The notes under the pieces are model-generated. The model saw nothing but the letters and a program-made list of their open reading frames with translations, ran no database searches and was not told the DNA's origin. From a bacterium (GTDB lineage Bacteria; UBP6; UBA1177): a stretch of 59,386 bases of DNA. The translations under genes and the position numbers were made by a program. Below, in pieces: positions 33,116-42,531 of the stretch; the first letter of the stretch is position 1; the number at the start of each line of letters is the position of its first letter. The stretch is taken from contig JAGCNV010000043.1 of the NCBI GenBank assembly GCA_017645765.1, positions 1 to 59,386 of the forward strand. The letters run 5' to 3'.

Positions 33116-33796
33116 ATGGCGTCATTCGAAAAAATCTCGATAAAAAATCTTACAAAATCGTTCTCTGATACGAACGGAAAGAGAAACTTGATTTTTGAAA
33201 AGGTCTCTTTCGAGCTGCATTCTGGAGCGGTTCTTCGCCTTTCGGGTGCGAGCGGAAGCGGCAAAACGACTTTCATGAACGTCATGTCAGGTCTGATACA
33301 GCCCGATTCAGGATCGGTTTTATTCGGAAATATTGATATTACAAACCTCAGTGAAGGAAAAAAGGACAGGTTCCGCGCAGAAAACATCGGCTACATTTTT
33401 CAGACTTTCAACCTGCTCTCTCCTTTTTCGGTCATCGAAAACGTCTATGCGCCGCTTGCATTTGCCGGAAAACTCTCGAAAGATTACAAAGAAAATGCCC
33501 TTGAATCATTAAAGAAAGTAGAAATGGACGAGTTCGCGGCCAAAATGCCCTATCACCTTTCAGTTGGTCAGAAGCAGCGCGTCGCAGTGGCAAGAGTTCT
33601 CTTTGCCGATCCGCCGCTAATATTCGCCGACGAACCGACCGCGAGCCTTGACAGAAAGTCGTCGGAACTTGTCAAAAACACTCTGCTGGAACTCAACAAA
33701 AAAGGAACGACTCTCGTTCTGACATCGCACGACTCGATTTTCGACGATATCCGCCCCGATGTCGATTTCAATCTTGAAACGGGGGTGCTGTCATGA
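33116..33796 (+). CDS. ABC transporter ATP-binding protein (LolD/MacB type)
   Basis: The 226-residue ATPase has Walker A GASGSGKT (about 42-49), Q-loop IFQTFNLL (about 91-98), signature LSVGQKQR (about 142-149), Walker B LIFADEPTASLD (about 163-174) and the H-loop TSHD (about 202-205). Sequence class is that of FtsE/LolD/MacB ATPases. The stop overlaps the start of the permease by 4 bp, so the two are an obligatory pair. With the preceding lipoprotein the set recalls zrg-type zinc systems of Vibrio. Confidence 0.93.
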   Translation: MASFEKISIKNLTKSFSDTNGKRNLIFEKVSFELHSGAVLRLSGASGSGKTTFMNVMSGLIQPDSGSVLFGNIDITNLSEGKKDRFRAENIGYIFQTFNLLSPFSVIENVYAPLAFAGKLSKDYKENALESLKKVEMDEFAAKMPYHLSVGQKQRVAVARVLFADPPLIFADEPTASLDRKSSELVKNTLLELNKKGTTLVLTSHDSIFDDIRPDVDFNLETGVLS

Positions 33797-35187
33797 AATA
33801 CATATTTATTTTAAAAGCGGTTCTGCACAGCATAAGTCACCGTAAATTCTCGGTTTTTACAAGTATTTTCGCGATTTCCGCGGCATTTGCGTTCCTTGCC
33901 GCGATAGGCTGCGTCTCTTTCGGGCTTGCGGCGACTGCGGTGAACTCATCGCTTGCCTTCCCGCTTGTCGTAGGTCCCGCCGGAGCAAGCGACACGACTC
34001 TCGTCATGTCGACACTTTTCAATACCGACAAACCGGCTGGCACGCTTGACTATGAATTTGCCGGAAAACTTGCGAGTGACGAAAGAGTCTCGGCAGTTTT
34101 TCCGGTCGCGCGCTCAGACAGCTACATGGGAGTGCCGATAACAGGCGTCGAAAGTGCCTACATAAACGAGATTTCAAAAGGATTCTGGGATATCGACCCG
34201 ATGATCGATGCAAAAGACATTTTCGGCGGAAAGAACTCCGACTGCGCAGTTATCGGAGCAAAGGCTGCAATGCGCTACGATCTGTCGGTTTGGGACACAT
34301 TTTTCGGAAGCCACGGAACTGTGAGTGACGAGGATGCGCATGTCCACGACTTCAAATATAAGGTCTGTGCCATTCTGAAACCGCTGAACGGGCCTGAAGA
34401 CTTCGCGATTTTCACAAGCCTGAAATCCGTCTGGGAGATCCACGGACACGGACATCATCACCATCATCATGAAGATGCTGAAGATGAGGAACATGACCAC
34501 GGACATCACGAAGCTGAGCACGAAGAACACGAACACCATCACGAAGCTGAACACGAAGAACACGGACATCACGAAGCAGAACACGAAGAACACGGGCACC
34601 ATCATGAACACGAGCATGCTGATGCCGAAGAACACGCTTCGGAAGGAAAGATCACGGCGGTGCTCGTGAAAACGAAAAATCCCGTTTTTACGGCGGCTCT
34701 CGAGCGGGAATATTCCGAAAACGGCTTTACCAGCGCGACCGATACAGGAAGAACAGTACGGAAACTTATGTCTTACATGAACAAGGCCGAGGAAGCGGCC
34801 GGATTTTTCAGCTACGGAACACTTTTTTTAGTAATGATTCTGGTGTTCGTGACGATACTGACTTCGATAAACGAAAGAAAACGCGAAATGGCGCTCATGC
34901 GGACTTTGGGAATAGGGAAACTACCGGTTTCACTGATGATTTTTCTTGAAATGTTTTTTATTTCGGTATCAGGAATCGTCATAGGAACTGTCGGCGGACA
35001 CCTGCTTCTCGCTTTCTTCAAACCTGCGCTTGACTTTGAACTCGGAATAAATCTGGAACCTTTCTTTTTCACAGGAATCGAGATTCGAGGAATGCTTTAC
35101 ACGATTATTACGGGGGTTCTACTTTCACTCGCGGCGATGGGAAAAATTTACAAAATGAATCTTGTCGATGAAATTGCAAAAGAATAG
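33793..35187 (+). CDS. FtsX/MacB-like ABC permease with a His-rich periplasmic loop
   Basis: The 464-residue membrane protein has one N-terminal TM segment (about 20-45), a large extracytoplasmic domain and three C-terminal TM segments (about 335-360, 380-405, 430-455), the FtsX topology. Residues about 218-282 form a His/Glu/Asp/Ala tract with more than 25 His, including a run of six, and tandem units of the HHEAEHEEH type. Such loops bind Zn2+ or other divalent metals. ERKREMALMRTLGIGKLPV (about 357-375) is the typical coupling segment. Direction of transport is not clear from sequence; the context suggests metal acquisition or metal-responsive lipoprotein handling. Confidence 0.88.
   Translation: MKYIFILKAVLHSISHRKFSVFTSIFAISAAFAFLAAIGCVSFGLAATAVNSSLAFPLVVGPAGASDTTLVMSTLFNTDKPAGTLDYEFAGKLASDERVSAVFPVARSDSYMGVPITGVESAYINEISKGFWDIDPMIDAKDIFGGKNSDCAVIGAKAAMRYDLSVWDTFFGSHGTVSDEDAHVHDFKYKVCAILKPLNGPEDFAIFTSLKSVWEIHGHGHHHHHHEDAEDEEHDHGHHEAEHEEHEHHHEAEHEEHGHHEAEHEEHGHHHEHEHADAEEHASEGKITAVLVKTKNPVFTAALEREYSENGFTSATDTGRTVRKLMSYMNKAEEAAGFFSYGTLFLVMILVFVTILTSINERKREMALMRTLGIGKLPVSLMIFLEMFFISVSGIVIGTVGGHLLLAFFKPALDFELGINLEPFFFTGIEIRGMLYTIITGVLLSLAAMGKIYKMNLVDEIAKE
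34447..34640 (+). repeat. His-rich in-frame repeat within the permease
   Basis: Degenerate tandem units encode HHEAEHEEH and variants between the extracytoplasmic core and the C-terminal TM segments of the permease. CAC/CAT and GAA codons dominate. The tract probably expands and contracts by slippage. Confidence 0.8.
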
Positions 35188-35319
35188 AAAATAATGACTG
35201 GAAATAAAAAATTTCTGCACTCTAGAAAAATGTTAAAAGATAACTTATTGACATGACTAAAAAAAAAAGTTTGGGACATGATTTGCTAACAAAGATTTCG
35301 GAAAATTGTTCTTTTTCAT

Positions 35320-35348
35320 TTGACTTTGATTTGTGTTTCAACTATTTT
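35320..35348 (+). promoter_or_regulatory. sigma70-like promoter of the outer-membrane barrel gene
   Basis: TTGACT (35320-35325) and TATTTT (35343-35348) are spaced by 17 bp and lie 50 bp before the TTG start at 35398. A second TTGACA near 35249 lacks a good -10. The 210-bp gap holds no other recognisable element. Confidence 0.5.
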
Positions 35349-35397
35349 AGCGCGTTTTTTTGGAAATGGAAACTTGCTCATATTAAAGGAGGAGAGA

Positions 35398-36741
35398 TTG
35401 AAAGTGTTTAGGTTTTACTTTCTCGCTCTGCTGTTAATCTGTGCGTTGCCGGTTTTTGCACAGGAAGCTCCCGCTTCGGAAGGCACACCGGAACAAAGCG
35501 AAGCTGCGGCACCTGCTCAGGAAGCCCCGGCAGAAGCAGCACAGCAGGATGAAGCGGCAGCAGCCGAGCAACCGGCAGAAGCAGCTCAGGCAGAAGAAGC
35601 TGAGCCCGCAAAGGAAGAAGCCGAGCCTGCAAAAGAAGAGGCTGAACCCGCAAAAGAAGAGGCTGAGCCCGCAAAGGAAGAAGCTCCAGCTAAAGAAGAA
35701 GCTCCGGCCAAGGAAGCTGAACCTGCAAAAGAAGAGGCTCCGGCTAAGGAAGAAGGTCAGTCAGATCTTGAAGCGGAACTTGCAGCTCAGGCAGGTGAAT
35801 CAGATTCAGCCGAACTTGCAAAAGCCGAAGAAGAAAAAAAGAGTTCAAAAAAGTCTTCATTTACACTCGGCATCAACAACACCCTGTCACACGGTTTTGC
35901 AAAAGAAAGAAAGAGTTTCGGCTACACTCTGAATGTTTACGCATCTTATCAGCTCCCGCTGGAATTTTCGATCGGTGCGGATCTCGGTCTCAGAGAGTCC
36001 TACCGTTACGGAATGTCAGAAGCCGTAGCTACAGAGGCAGGTCTGGCATCTTCTTCAGACCTCAACTATTCTAAATTCGACGGTACACCGCTCAACATCG
36101 GCATTTCAAAAGGATTTGCAATCCCTGCCGGCATTGTCGGTTCGATCGGAATAGGCGTTTCGATTCCCTGCACTTCCAAGGAACTTTGGGATGTTTATGA
36201 AGTCAGGACTATTCTCGGAGTCGATTTAGGACTTGCAAAGAACTTCAAGCTTCCGAAAGAAGTAGTTCTCGGCCTTTCGTTCGGATTCAACTATGCAAAA
36301 ACATTTGCTGAATACGACGCAGCCTGGGATAAATACGGAAACGAACCGCTCGGTTATCTCCAGAACCATGACATCGGTCTTTCACTCGCTCTCGGAATCA
36401 ACTACAAAGGTTTCGGTTTCAAAGTTTCCGGCGGATATAATTTCGGTTCCGATTTCAAACTTAACACGAAAGACTACTACTATGACGGATTCAACGGTTC
36501 GATAAAAGATTCCGAATGGTACTACCTTTTCTCGTTCGGTGCTACGGCATCCTACTCGATCAAAGGTTTTGTCTTCGCTCTCGGCGTAAGAACGAACGCA
36601 CCTGAGTTCGACAACGGCAACTACAAAGGATTCACGGAACTTCCAGGCGATCCTGAAGTAAAGAACGGCAATACGAACTATCCGTTCAAGGCTAAATATA
36701 CGACAGTTTTTGCTAACATTGGCTATTCATACAGTTTTTAA
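35398..36741 (+). CDS. outer-membrane beta-barrel protein with Ala/Glu/Pro/Lys linker
   Basis: The 447-residue protein starts at TTG, 5 nt after GGAGG. The signal peptide (about 1-22, ending LPVFA) is followed by a low-complexity linker of AEPAKEE-type units (about 23-150). From about residue 160 the sequence consists of alternating amphipathic strands with aromatic girdles and ends with a terminal Phe (IGYSYSF), as expected for a barrel inserted by the Bam machinery. About ten to twelve strands are possible. No enzymatic motif is visible. The charged linker may span the periplasm or contact peptidoglycan. It lies 13 bp before the giant metalloprotease gene. Confidence 0.78.
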   Translation: MKVFRFYFLALLLICALPVFAQEAPASEGTPEQSEAAAPAQEAPAEAAQQDEAAAAEQPAEAAQAEEAEPAKEEAEPAKEEAEPAKEEAEPAKEEAPAKEEAPAKEAEPAKEEAPAKEEGQSDLEAELAAQAGESDSAELAKAEEEKKSSKKSSFTLGINNTLSHGFAKERKSFGYTLNVYASYQLPLEFSIGADLGLRESYRYGMSEAVATEAGLASSSDLNYSKFDGTPLNIGISKGFAIPAGIVGSIGIGVSIPCTSKELWDVYEVRTILGVDLGLAKNFKLPKEVVLGLSFGFNYAKTFAEYDAAWDKYGNEPLGYLQNHDIGLSLALGINYKGFGFKVSGGYNFGSDFKLNTKDYYYDGFNGSIKDSEWYYLFSFGATASYSIKGFVFALGVRTNAPEFDNGNYKGFTELPGDPEVKNGNTNYPFKAKYTTVFANIGYSYSF

Positions 36742-36754
36742 TTAGGAGGTTATT

Positions 36755-39700
36755 ATGAATTTGACCAAAAAAGCATTGTCGCTGCTTATTGCTCTCATTG
36801 CTGTGATGATGGCGGTATCATGCACAACTGAAAGAAGTGCAGTCGACAAAACAGACGAACTTGCTCTCGACAAAAGGTTGTTCGACGGTGAGTTCTTTTT
36901 ACGTCAGACCATTGTTGATCTGCCTTACACTGCGGACTACGCATTCATAGGCGAATCAAGCAGCGGTAAAGTTATCAAATGGAAAATCACCGAGAATTGG
37001 CTCATTGCTTACAGCATTTGGGACAAACTCACCGCTGTTGACACCAACGAAATCGTTGACGTCAACGAAACCCCGATCGTTGCTTACCCGATCGCAGCTC
37101 ACTACGACATAGTTCCGAGTGAGAACCCGACGACTGGCGAAGCACTTCCCGTTCTCGTTCCGAACACTGACAGACCGTGGAACGAGAGACGTTACTTCTC
37201 TCTCGCGACTTACTCGAGAAGCGGCGTAACGAACTATGAACTTCAGTACCTCTCACTCACCCAGGAATGGGGAGCTCCTTTCTACAGAGCAGGTCTCACG
37301 ACTGCTACGGATTGGGAGTTCTACGCTCATGACGGCACATTCATCGTTCCGAAGAAGTATCGTGACTACACTGCGATCAAAGACGACAAAGAAAGATACA
37401 ACAAGGAAGTTGAATGGTTCCAGTTCTTCTCGACCGAATACTTCGAGCCGATTAACGACTGGGATTCAATCTATAACTGGGACGATATCGATGAATTCGT
37501 CGGCAACGAACCGGCTGCTGTAACCTATCGTTTCGTATTTTCGAAAATCAACAGAGACGTTGTCGGAAGAAGAGATTACGACATCAAATCCAAGACATTC
37601 AAATGGACTCCCGGTGCAAAAGACAACGGTTTCAGACCGCTTGAATATCCGGATGAAATGTTCCGTGAATACGGTTTCTTCACCAACAAATTCAAAGGTT
37701 ACGACAACTATCACGGATACAGAGAAGACAACTATCACACCCTTGCAAACTACTGGAATATGGCTTGGGCTGATGCAAACAAAAACTGGAACTTCAACTG
37801 CGGAAACGAAAAAGACTACAACAAATGTCTTAGCAAAATCAAATACCAGCAGAAGATCGTTTTCACATCTTCTCCGAAAACTCCTCTCCGCATGCTTCCT
37901 GCAAACTGCGCGATCACGAAAGACTACAACTACGCAATGCTCGGCGCAAGATTTGCAGCTATGAATCCGGGAAGCGATACCCGTGCTTTCGATGCATGGT
38001 ACTTCGAAAACTACAAAAACGACTTCTTCAAGGAAGTTAAAGGCGCTGACGGCAAAACCGTTAAAGTCAGAGACCTTGAGTGGTACACTTCCAACCTCAA
38101 CGATCCGAACAACCCGCACAAAAACTGGAGAGAAAAATGCTTTGTTCCTGACAGACAGGCATGGATCCAGAAATGGAACGGTGATTTCATTGATGAGAAC
38201 ACCGAAGACTCGAAAAAGATGGCAGATCTTCTCGAACAGTACAAAAACGATATAGTCGTTATGGTCGAGAACCCTGTAGAATCTTATGTTCCTGCCAGAG
38301 ACGGTAAAGCTCTCTACGGTTTCGGAAATTACTACAACCTTTCTTCCGAAAGCCGTGAAAACGCTGTAAAAATCTGTGTAAAGAAAGACGAAGCTGACCT
38401 TTATGATGAAGAAAAGGTTATGTACTTAACGACCTGCTACACCAACGACGATAAAATGTCGGAACTTTACGTAGACAAGTTCGGTTATCCGGAATGGAGA
38501 GGCGATCGTTGGGACTGCCAGATTTTTGCTGAAGACGAAAACTGCCCCAAAGACTACGTTGCAGTAAAAGCTGCATGCGTTCTCAACGAAGAGAGAGCTT
38601 GTGAAGTTGAAGACGGACTTCCTGTTCTTCGTCACAAATATGACAACGGTAACCCGTACGCAGCTCTTATCAACTGGGTCGACAAACCGACAGAATACGG
38701 TATTCTCGGTGTTTCTCAGTGGAACGTAAACCCTGAAACCGGTATGAGCCTGGGCGGCGGCTCGAACATCGCAGGATCTGTTCTTGCATGGGCAAACACC
38801 AGAGCAATAGAGCTTGCAAGAGTTCTCATTAACGATGACGATCCGGCAGCTTGGGACTGGAAAGAACTCATCAATCCTGACTACTCCCACACTCCGGAAG
38901 TTATCTGGGACAATAAAACCAAAGCAGCAAGCAAGAAATCTGTTGCCAAGACATCGCAGAAACCTTACAGCTCCGGCAACCTTATGACCATGGTCAAAGC
39001 TTCATCAAAAGCAAAGACCCCGGAAGAAAGACTTGAGGAACTCAATCGTGAGTATGAACTTAAAACCAGAAATTACGACAGATTCAATTTCGCTTCAATG
39101 ATAGGCAACGCGAAATGGGAAACCCAGATGGTTCCTTACTCGATCAAAAAGAACCTCTTCCCGTGGATGAATCCTTCTGACAATCCTGCTTACTCCGATG
39201 AGCAGAAGGAAATGATGCAGCCCTGGTTCGTAGGTCCGGCAGCTATGGAAGCCGAAATGGTTAAATACCTCAAGGCTAAATCGCTTGACTTCGACTTCGA
39301 CGAATCCTTCATGGATGGTTCCATTATCCAGTTCATAAAGGAAAAACAGAAAGAACTTTACAAGAAGATGAATTTCGAGCTTACCGAAGACGGAACTCCG
39401 GATTGGGAGAATATCGGCGAAAAAGCTAAAAAAGAATACGAAGAAGCTCTTATGTACGCTATCTATGATCCGTTGGAAAAGATGCAGTACAAAGGTGTTG
39501 CTGAGCACGAAATGGGTCACACCATGGGTCTCAGACACAACTTCATCGGTTCGACAGACCAGAGAAACTACGTAGACAACTACTATGCTAGTGAAAATTA
39601 TCCGGCTATGATGGATGGTATCAAAGACCTTCTCGTCAAAGAGCAGAAAGAAAAAGGTGACAAATACAATCCGGCAACATTCGGTATCAAGGCTTACAGA

Positions 39701-42115
39701 TATAAAAAAGCTTTCGAAACCGACGTCAACTACTACACCTACACTTCCGTAATGGACTACCAGAGAGAAGTTTACATCCACGCTGTAGGTCTTGGAAAAT
39801 ACGATTTGGCAGCACTCAAGTTCGTTTACGGACGCAGCTTCGAACAGTTCAAAATCGCAGACGACGCTGAATACGGTGAACTTGTCCATCAGGGCGACGA
39901 AAACGATACTTACACCGGCGCAAACAAGATCCATCCGCTCAGAGACGCAAAATATCCGGACTATGTCAGAACGAACGAGCAGTATCTTGACGAAAACGGA
40001 AAACTCAAAACTGTTAAAGTTCCGACCCAACTTTACACTTATTACGATTCGAAGGGCAAAAAGATTGAAAGAATCGCTCCGAAAGTCGGTATTGGACTCC
40101 GTGCAAAATTGAAAACCGATGACGATCTCAACTATGACTATGACTATGACTGCGACGATACTCAGGCTGAATGCACGAAAAACACGACTTACCTCGTAAA
40201 CGACGGCAGACACTATGAATATCTCTTCATCACTGATGAAAAATCATCTGATGATCCGAGAGCAAATACGTTCGATGCCGGCTTCATGGCTTCAGATGTA
40301 ATCAGAAGCATGGTTGATATGGACAACGCTTACTACTTCCTGAGATTCTTCAGAAGAGGTAACCCGAAGTTCAGAGAGTTCCGCGGCAGAACATCCATGA
40401 AGATGATCTACGACACACTCTTCGGAAAATACAAATACATCCACTTCATGCTTGATTACAACTTCTATGTTTACAGCAAATGGGCACCATACATCCTTAT
40501 CCCGAACGCAAATTACGATGTTCCCGGCGACAGCACTGATTACGATGATAAAGTTACTGTAAAGAACTATCTCTATGACGAATATCAGAGAGCTCTTAAT
40601 GGTGAGGAATACTGGCTTGACGCAAACGGCGAGCTTAGAACCCTCACTCCGATGAGCCCGGCAGACTACATAATCGCAGGTATGGAAGGTATCAACTACT
40701 TCTACTTCAACGTTCTTTACAGACCGGCTGTCGGAGAATATATGGAGGTAGATGCATCTAACGATTCCGACATCGCAGATAAACTTGAAGACGGTCAGGC
40801 ATACTACTTCCAGTCAACCGAAAACTACCTCGACGGTTATGCTGACTACATGAGTTTAAGTACCGTTAAGGTAGATCCTGTTCTCGGACGTTTCCAGAAA
40901 GACCGCTGGGATATTCAGGACAACGAGAACATTTACTACGACAAAGTCTTGAGAAGAGGCTATGCAGAAGAAAAAATGGTTGCTATATATGCAATCGCAA
41001 ACGCAGGATGGTTCGATGCGAAGTACAGAAGAGAAAGCCGTGCCAACAGCGTTGACCAGTTGATTGAAGGTCTTGAGAACGTTAAGTTCACAATGCTTTC
41101 CGATGTTGTCGACGAAGAAGCACTCTTCACATTTTCTCCGTATTGCTATTCTGCGGAAACCAAAAGTATCGTAAAAGTCGATGTTCCGATCAACATGCTT
41201 TCCAACTGGGCAGTAGCTCCTCTGTCTGCAAGTGATGATACCAAAGTCTACACTCCGAAGAAGAACATCTGCTCGCAGATCGAAGGCAAATATAACCCGG
41301 TTCACGCAGGCTGGACTTACTTCGACAAGATGTGGCCGATGTACTGGACCATGGGTAACGTTGCAAACACTTCGGCTGATACCTCAGTTCTCCAGAGATT
41401 CGTAGCTTACAGGATCAACACTTACGACATCAAAAACTATCCGGAACCTGATGTAAACGAAACCCAGTTCCTCAACAAGGACGGAAACGCTTACTACAGA
41501 GCAGTTCTTGCGAAATCGTCTCTCGATATTCAGGATCAAACCGGTCTTATGAAATGGAAAGAGTGCAACGATCCTTACGATACCGCTGATGATGATCTTT
41601 GCATGAAACAAGTTACTTTCACGTCAGACGGTGCAGATGCAGCAAACGCTGAACTCGGTGTTACCTGGCTAGAAGAGAAGAAATGTGTACTTGTTGCAGA
41701 CGAGAACACTGAATCTGACAAATGCGTAGACGAAAAAGAAGAGGATGCCGAAACAACAAACGAAGCGAACGGTGTTAAATGGATAACGACAGAAAAGAAA
41801 TGCGTACTTGTTGACGACAATAAAACTATTTCCGATAAATGTATCTCTGAAGGAGACGAACGTTTCCTGGCAGGTGGAGATGTTACTCCTAAAGAACAGT
41901 TCAGACGCTATCTTGCAGACAAATACGCTAGACTTTCACCGTCGTTCAGACTTGTTCAGAGTGCCGGCAAACTCAAAGAAGGCGAAGATTCAGACCTTGC
42001 TAACGGTCAGGAAGGCTATTCCAGACTGGTCATCATGGAAACAACGATTGATCAGCTCAACTCTTTCGCAGCTGACAACCTCGGTTTCGCAGTCGAGTAT
42101 GCTTCACGCTACTAG
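36755..42115 (+). CDS. giant zinc metalloprotease-like lipoprotein (metzincin-type site)
   Basis: The 1786-residue protein has a lipobox signal (MMAVSCTTERS, Cys at about 23). AEHEMGHTMGLRHNF places the zinc site HExxHxxGxxH at 918-928, with the Glu at 919, as in metzincins and the large DUF4953/DUF5117-type bacterial metalloproteases. YTSVMDYQRE (about 1004-1013) lies where the Met-turn is expected. The flanking 900 and 850 residues are Tyr/Asp/Asn-rich and unknown. Near the C-terminus (about 1634-1700) a Cys unit occurs twice: GVTWLEEKKCVLV...SDKC and GVKWITTEKKCVLV...SDKC. It probably acts on the cell surface. An RBS AGGAGG and a strong terminator frame the gene. Confidence 0.82.
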   Translation: MNLTKKALSLLIALIAVMMAVSCTTERSAVDKTDELALDKRLFDGEFFLRQTIVDLPYTADYAFIGESSSGKVIKWKITENWLIAYSIWDKLTAVDTNEIVDVNETPIVAYPIAAHYDIVPSENPTTGEALPVLVPNTDRPWNERRYFSLATYSRSGVTNYELQYLSLTQEWGAPFYRAGLTTATDWEFYAHDGTFIVPKKYRDYTAIKDDKERYNKEVEWFQFFSTEYFEPINDWDSIYNWDDIDEFVGNEPAAVTYRFVFSKINRDVVGRRDYDIKSKTFKWTPGAKDNGFRPLEYPDEMFREYGFFTNKFKGYDNYHGYREDNYHTLANYWNMAWADANKNWNFNCGNEKDYNKCLSKIKYQQKIVFTSSPKTPLRMLPANCAITKDYNYAMLGARFAAMNPGSDTRAFDAWYFENYKNDFFKEVKGADGKTVKVRDLEWYTSNLNDPNNPHKNWREKCFVPDRQAWIQKWNGDFIDENTEDSKKMADLLEQYKNDIVVMVENPVESYVPARDGKALYGFGNYYNLSSESRENAVKICVKKDEADLYDEEKVMYLTTCYTNDDKMSELYVDKFGYPEWRGDRWDCQIFAEDENCPKDYVAVKAACVLNEERACEVEDGLPVLRHKYDNGNPYAALINWVDKPTEYGILGVSQWNVNPETGMSLGGGSNIAGSVLAWANTRAIELARVLINDDDPAAWDWKELINPDYSHTPEVIWDNKTKAASKKSVAKTSQKPYSSGNLMTMVKASSKAKTPEERLEELNREYELKTRNYDRFNFASMIGNAKWETQMVPYSIKKNLFPWMNPSDNPAYSDEQKEMMQPWFVGPAAMEAEMVKYLKAKSLDFDFDESFMDGSIIQFIKEKQKELYKKMNFELTEDGTPDWENIGEKAKKEYEEALMYAIYDPLEKMQYKGVAEHEMGHTMGLRHNFIGSTDQRNYVDNYYASENYPAMMDGIKDLLVKEQKEKGDKYNPATFGIKAYRYKKAFETDVNYYTYTSVMDYQREVYIHAVGLGKYDLAALKFVYGRSFEQFKIADDAEYGELVHQGDENDTYTGANKIHPLRDAKYPDYVRTNEQYLDENGKLKTVKVPTQLYTYYDSKGKKIERIAPKVGIGLRAKLKTDDDLNYDYDYDCDDTQAECTKNTTYLVNDGRHYEYLFITDEKSSDDPRANTFDAGFMASDVIRSMVDMDNAYYFLRFFRRGNPKFREFRGRTSMKMIYDTLFGKYKYIHFMLDYNFYVYSKWAPYILIPNANYDVPGDSTDYDDKVTVKNYLYDEYQRALNGEEYWLDANGELRTLTPMSPADYIIAGMEGINYFYFNVLYRPAVGEYMEVDASNDSDIADKLEDGQAYYFQSTENYLDGYADYMSLSTVKVDPVLGRFQKDRWDIQDNENIYYDKVLRRGYAEEKMVAIYAIANAGWFDAKYRRESRANSVDQLIEGLENVKFTMLSDVVDEEALFTFSPYCYSAETKSIVKVDVPINMLSNWAVAPLSASDDTKVYTPKKNICSQIEGKYNPVHAGWTYFDKMWPMYWTMGNVANTSADTSVLQRFVAYRINTYDIKNYPEPDVNETQFLNKDGNAYYRAVLAKSSLDIQDQTGLMKWKECNDPYDTADDDLCMKQVTFTSDGADAANAELGVTWLEEKKCVLVADENTESDKCVDEKEEDAETTNEANGVKWITTEKKCVLVDDNKTISDKCISEGDERFLAGGDVTPKEQFRRYLADKYARLSPSFRLVQSAGKLKEGEDSDLANGQEGYSRLVIMETTIDQLNSFAADNLGFAVEYASRY

Positions 42116-42140
42116 ATCCTGCTTAAACGGGTTTTTTACA

Positions 42141-42166
42141 GGGGAGCTTCGGCTCCCCTTTTTTTT
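42141..42166 (+). terminator. intrinsic terminator after the metalloprotease gene
   Basis: GGGGAGC-TTCG-GCTCCCC forms a 7-bp stem capped by a stable UUCG-type tetraloop and is followed by eight T. It closes the barrel-metalloprotease operon and separates it from the promoter at 42188. Confidence 0.95.
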
Positions 42167-42187
42167 GCTTTTCAATCAAACCTCTAA

Positions 42188-42216
42188 TTGACAAAAACGC
42201 CGTGCTAACGTAATAT
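42188..42216 (+). promoter_or_regulatory. strong sigma70-like promoter of the uncharacterised membrane operon
   Basis: TTGACA (42188-42193) and TAATAT (42211-42216) are separated by 17 bp, 28 bp upstream of the first start codon. It directly follows a terminator, so the downstream genes form an independent unit. Confidence 0.75.
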
Positions 42217-42243
42217 GCCGAGTCTTAACGATTGGAGCTGAAC

Positions 42244-42531
42244 TTGGCAAGCGGCAGAGAATCGCATTTTGGGAACAAAAGTCCGGAAAACGGCTTTCAG
42301 GCAGAAGAAATCGCCAGCTTTCTAATATCAAAAAAACTTGAACATGCATCTTTGATAATGCTTGACATGATGATCCCGTTCAAAAGACAGATTTCTGCTT
42401 TTCTTTCTGTTGCCGAGCCTCTGTCTTCCCTTCTCTTCGGTCAGGAAAGAGCTGTAAAAATACTCGATTTCTCCCGCGGAGAAAATTCTTTGGAAGCGTT
42501 GCGGTCGGCACTTGAAAGAGGTGAAGAATGA
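42244..42531 (+). CDS. small hypothetical protein, first gene of the membrane operon
   Basis: The 95-residue soluble protein is read from TTG 42244, with GGAGC about 6 nt upstream. It is mostly helical (AEEIASFLISKKLEHASLIMLDMMIPFKRQISAFLSVAEPL) with an acidic tail. No known domain is recognised. Its stop overlaps the next start (ATGA), so it is translationally coupled to the MutL-like protein and probably works with it. Confidence 0.65.
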   Translation: MASGRESHFGNKSPENGFQAEEIASFLISKKLEHASLIMLDMMIPFKRQISAFLSVAEPLSSLLFGQERAVKILDFSRGENSLEALRSALERGEE

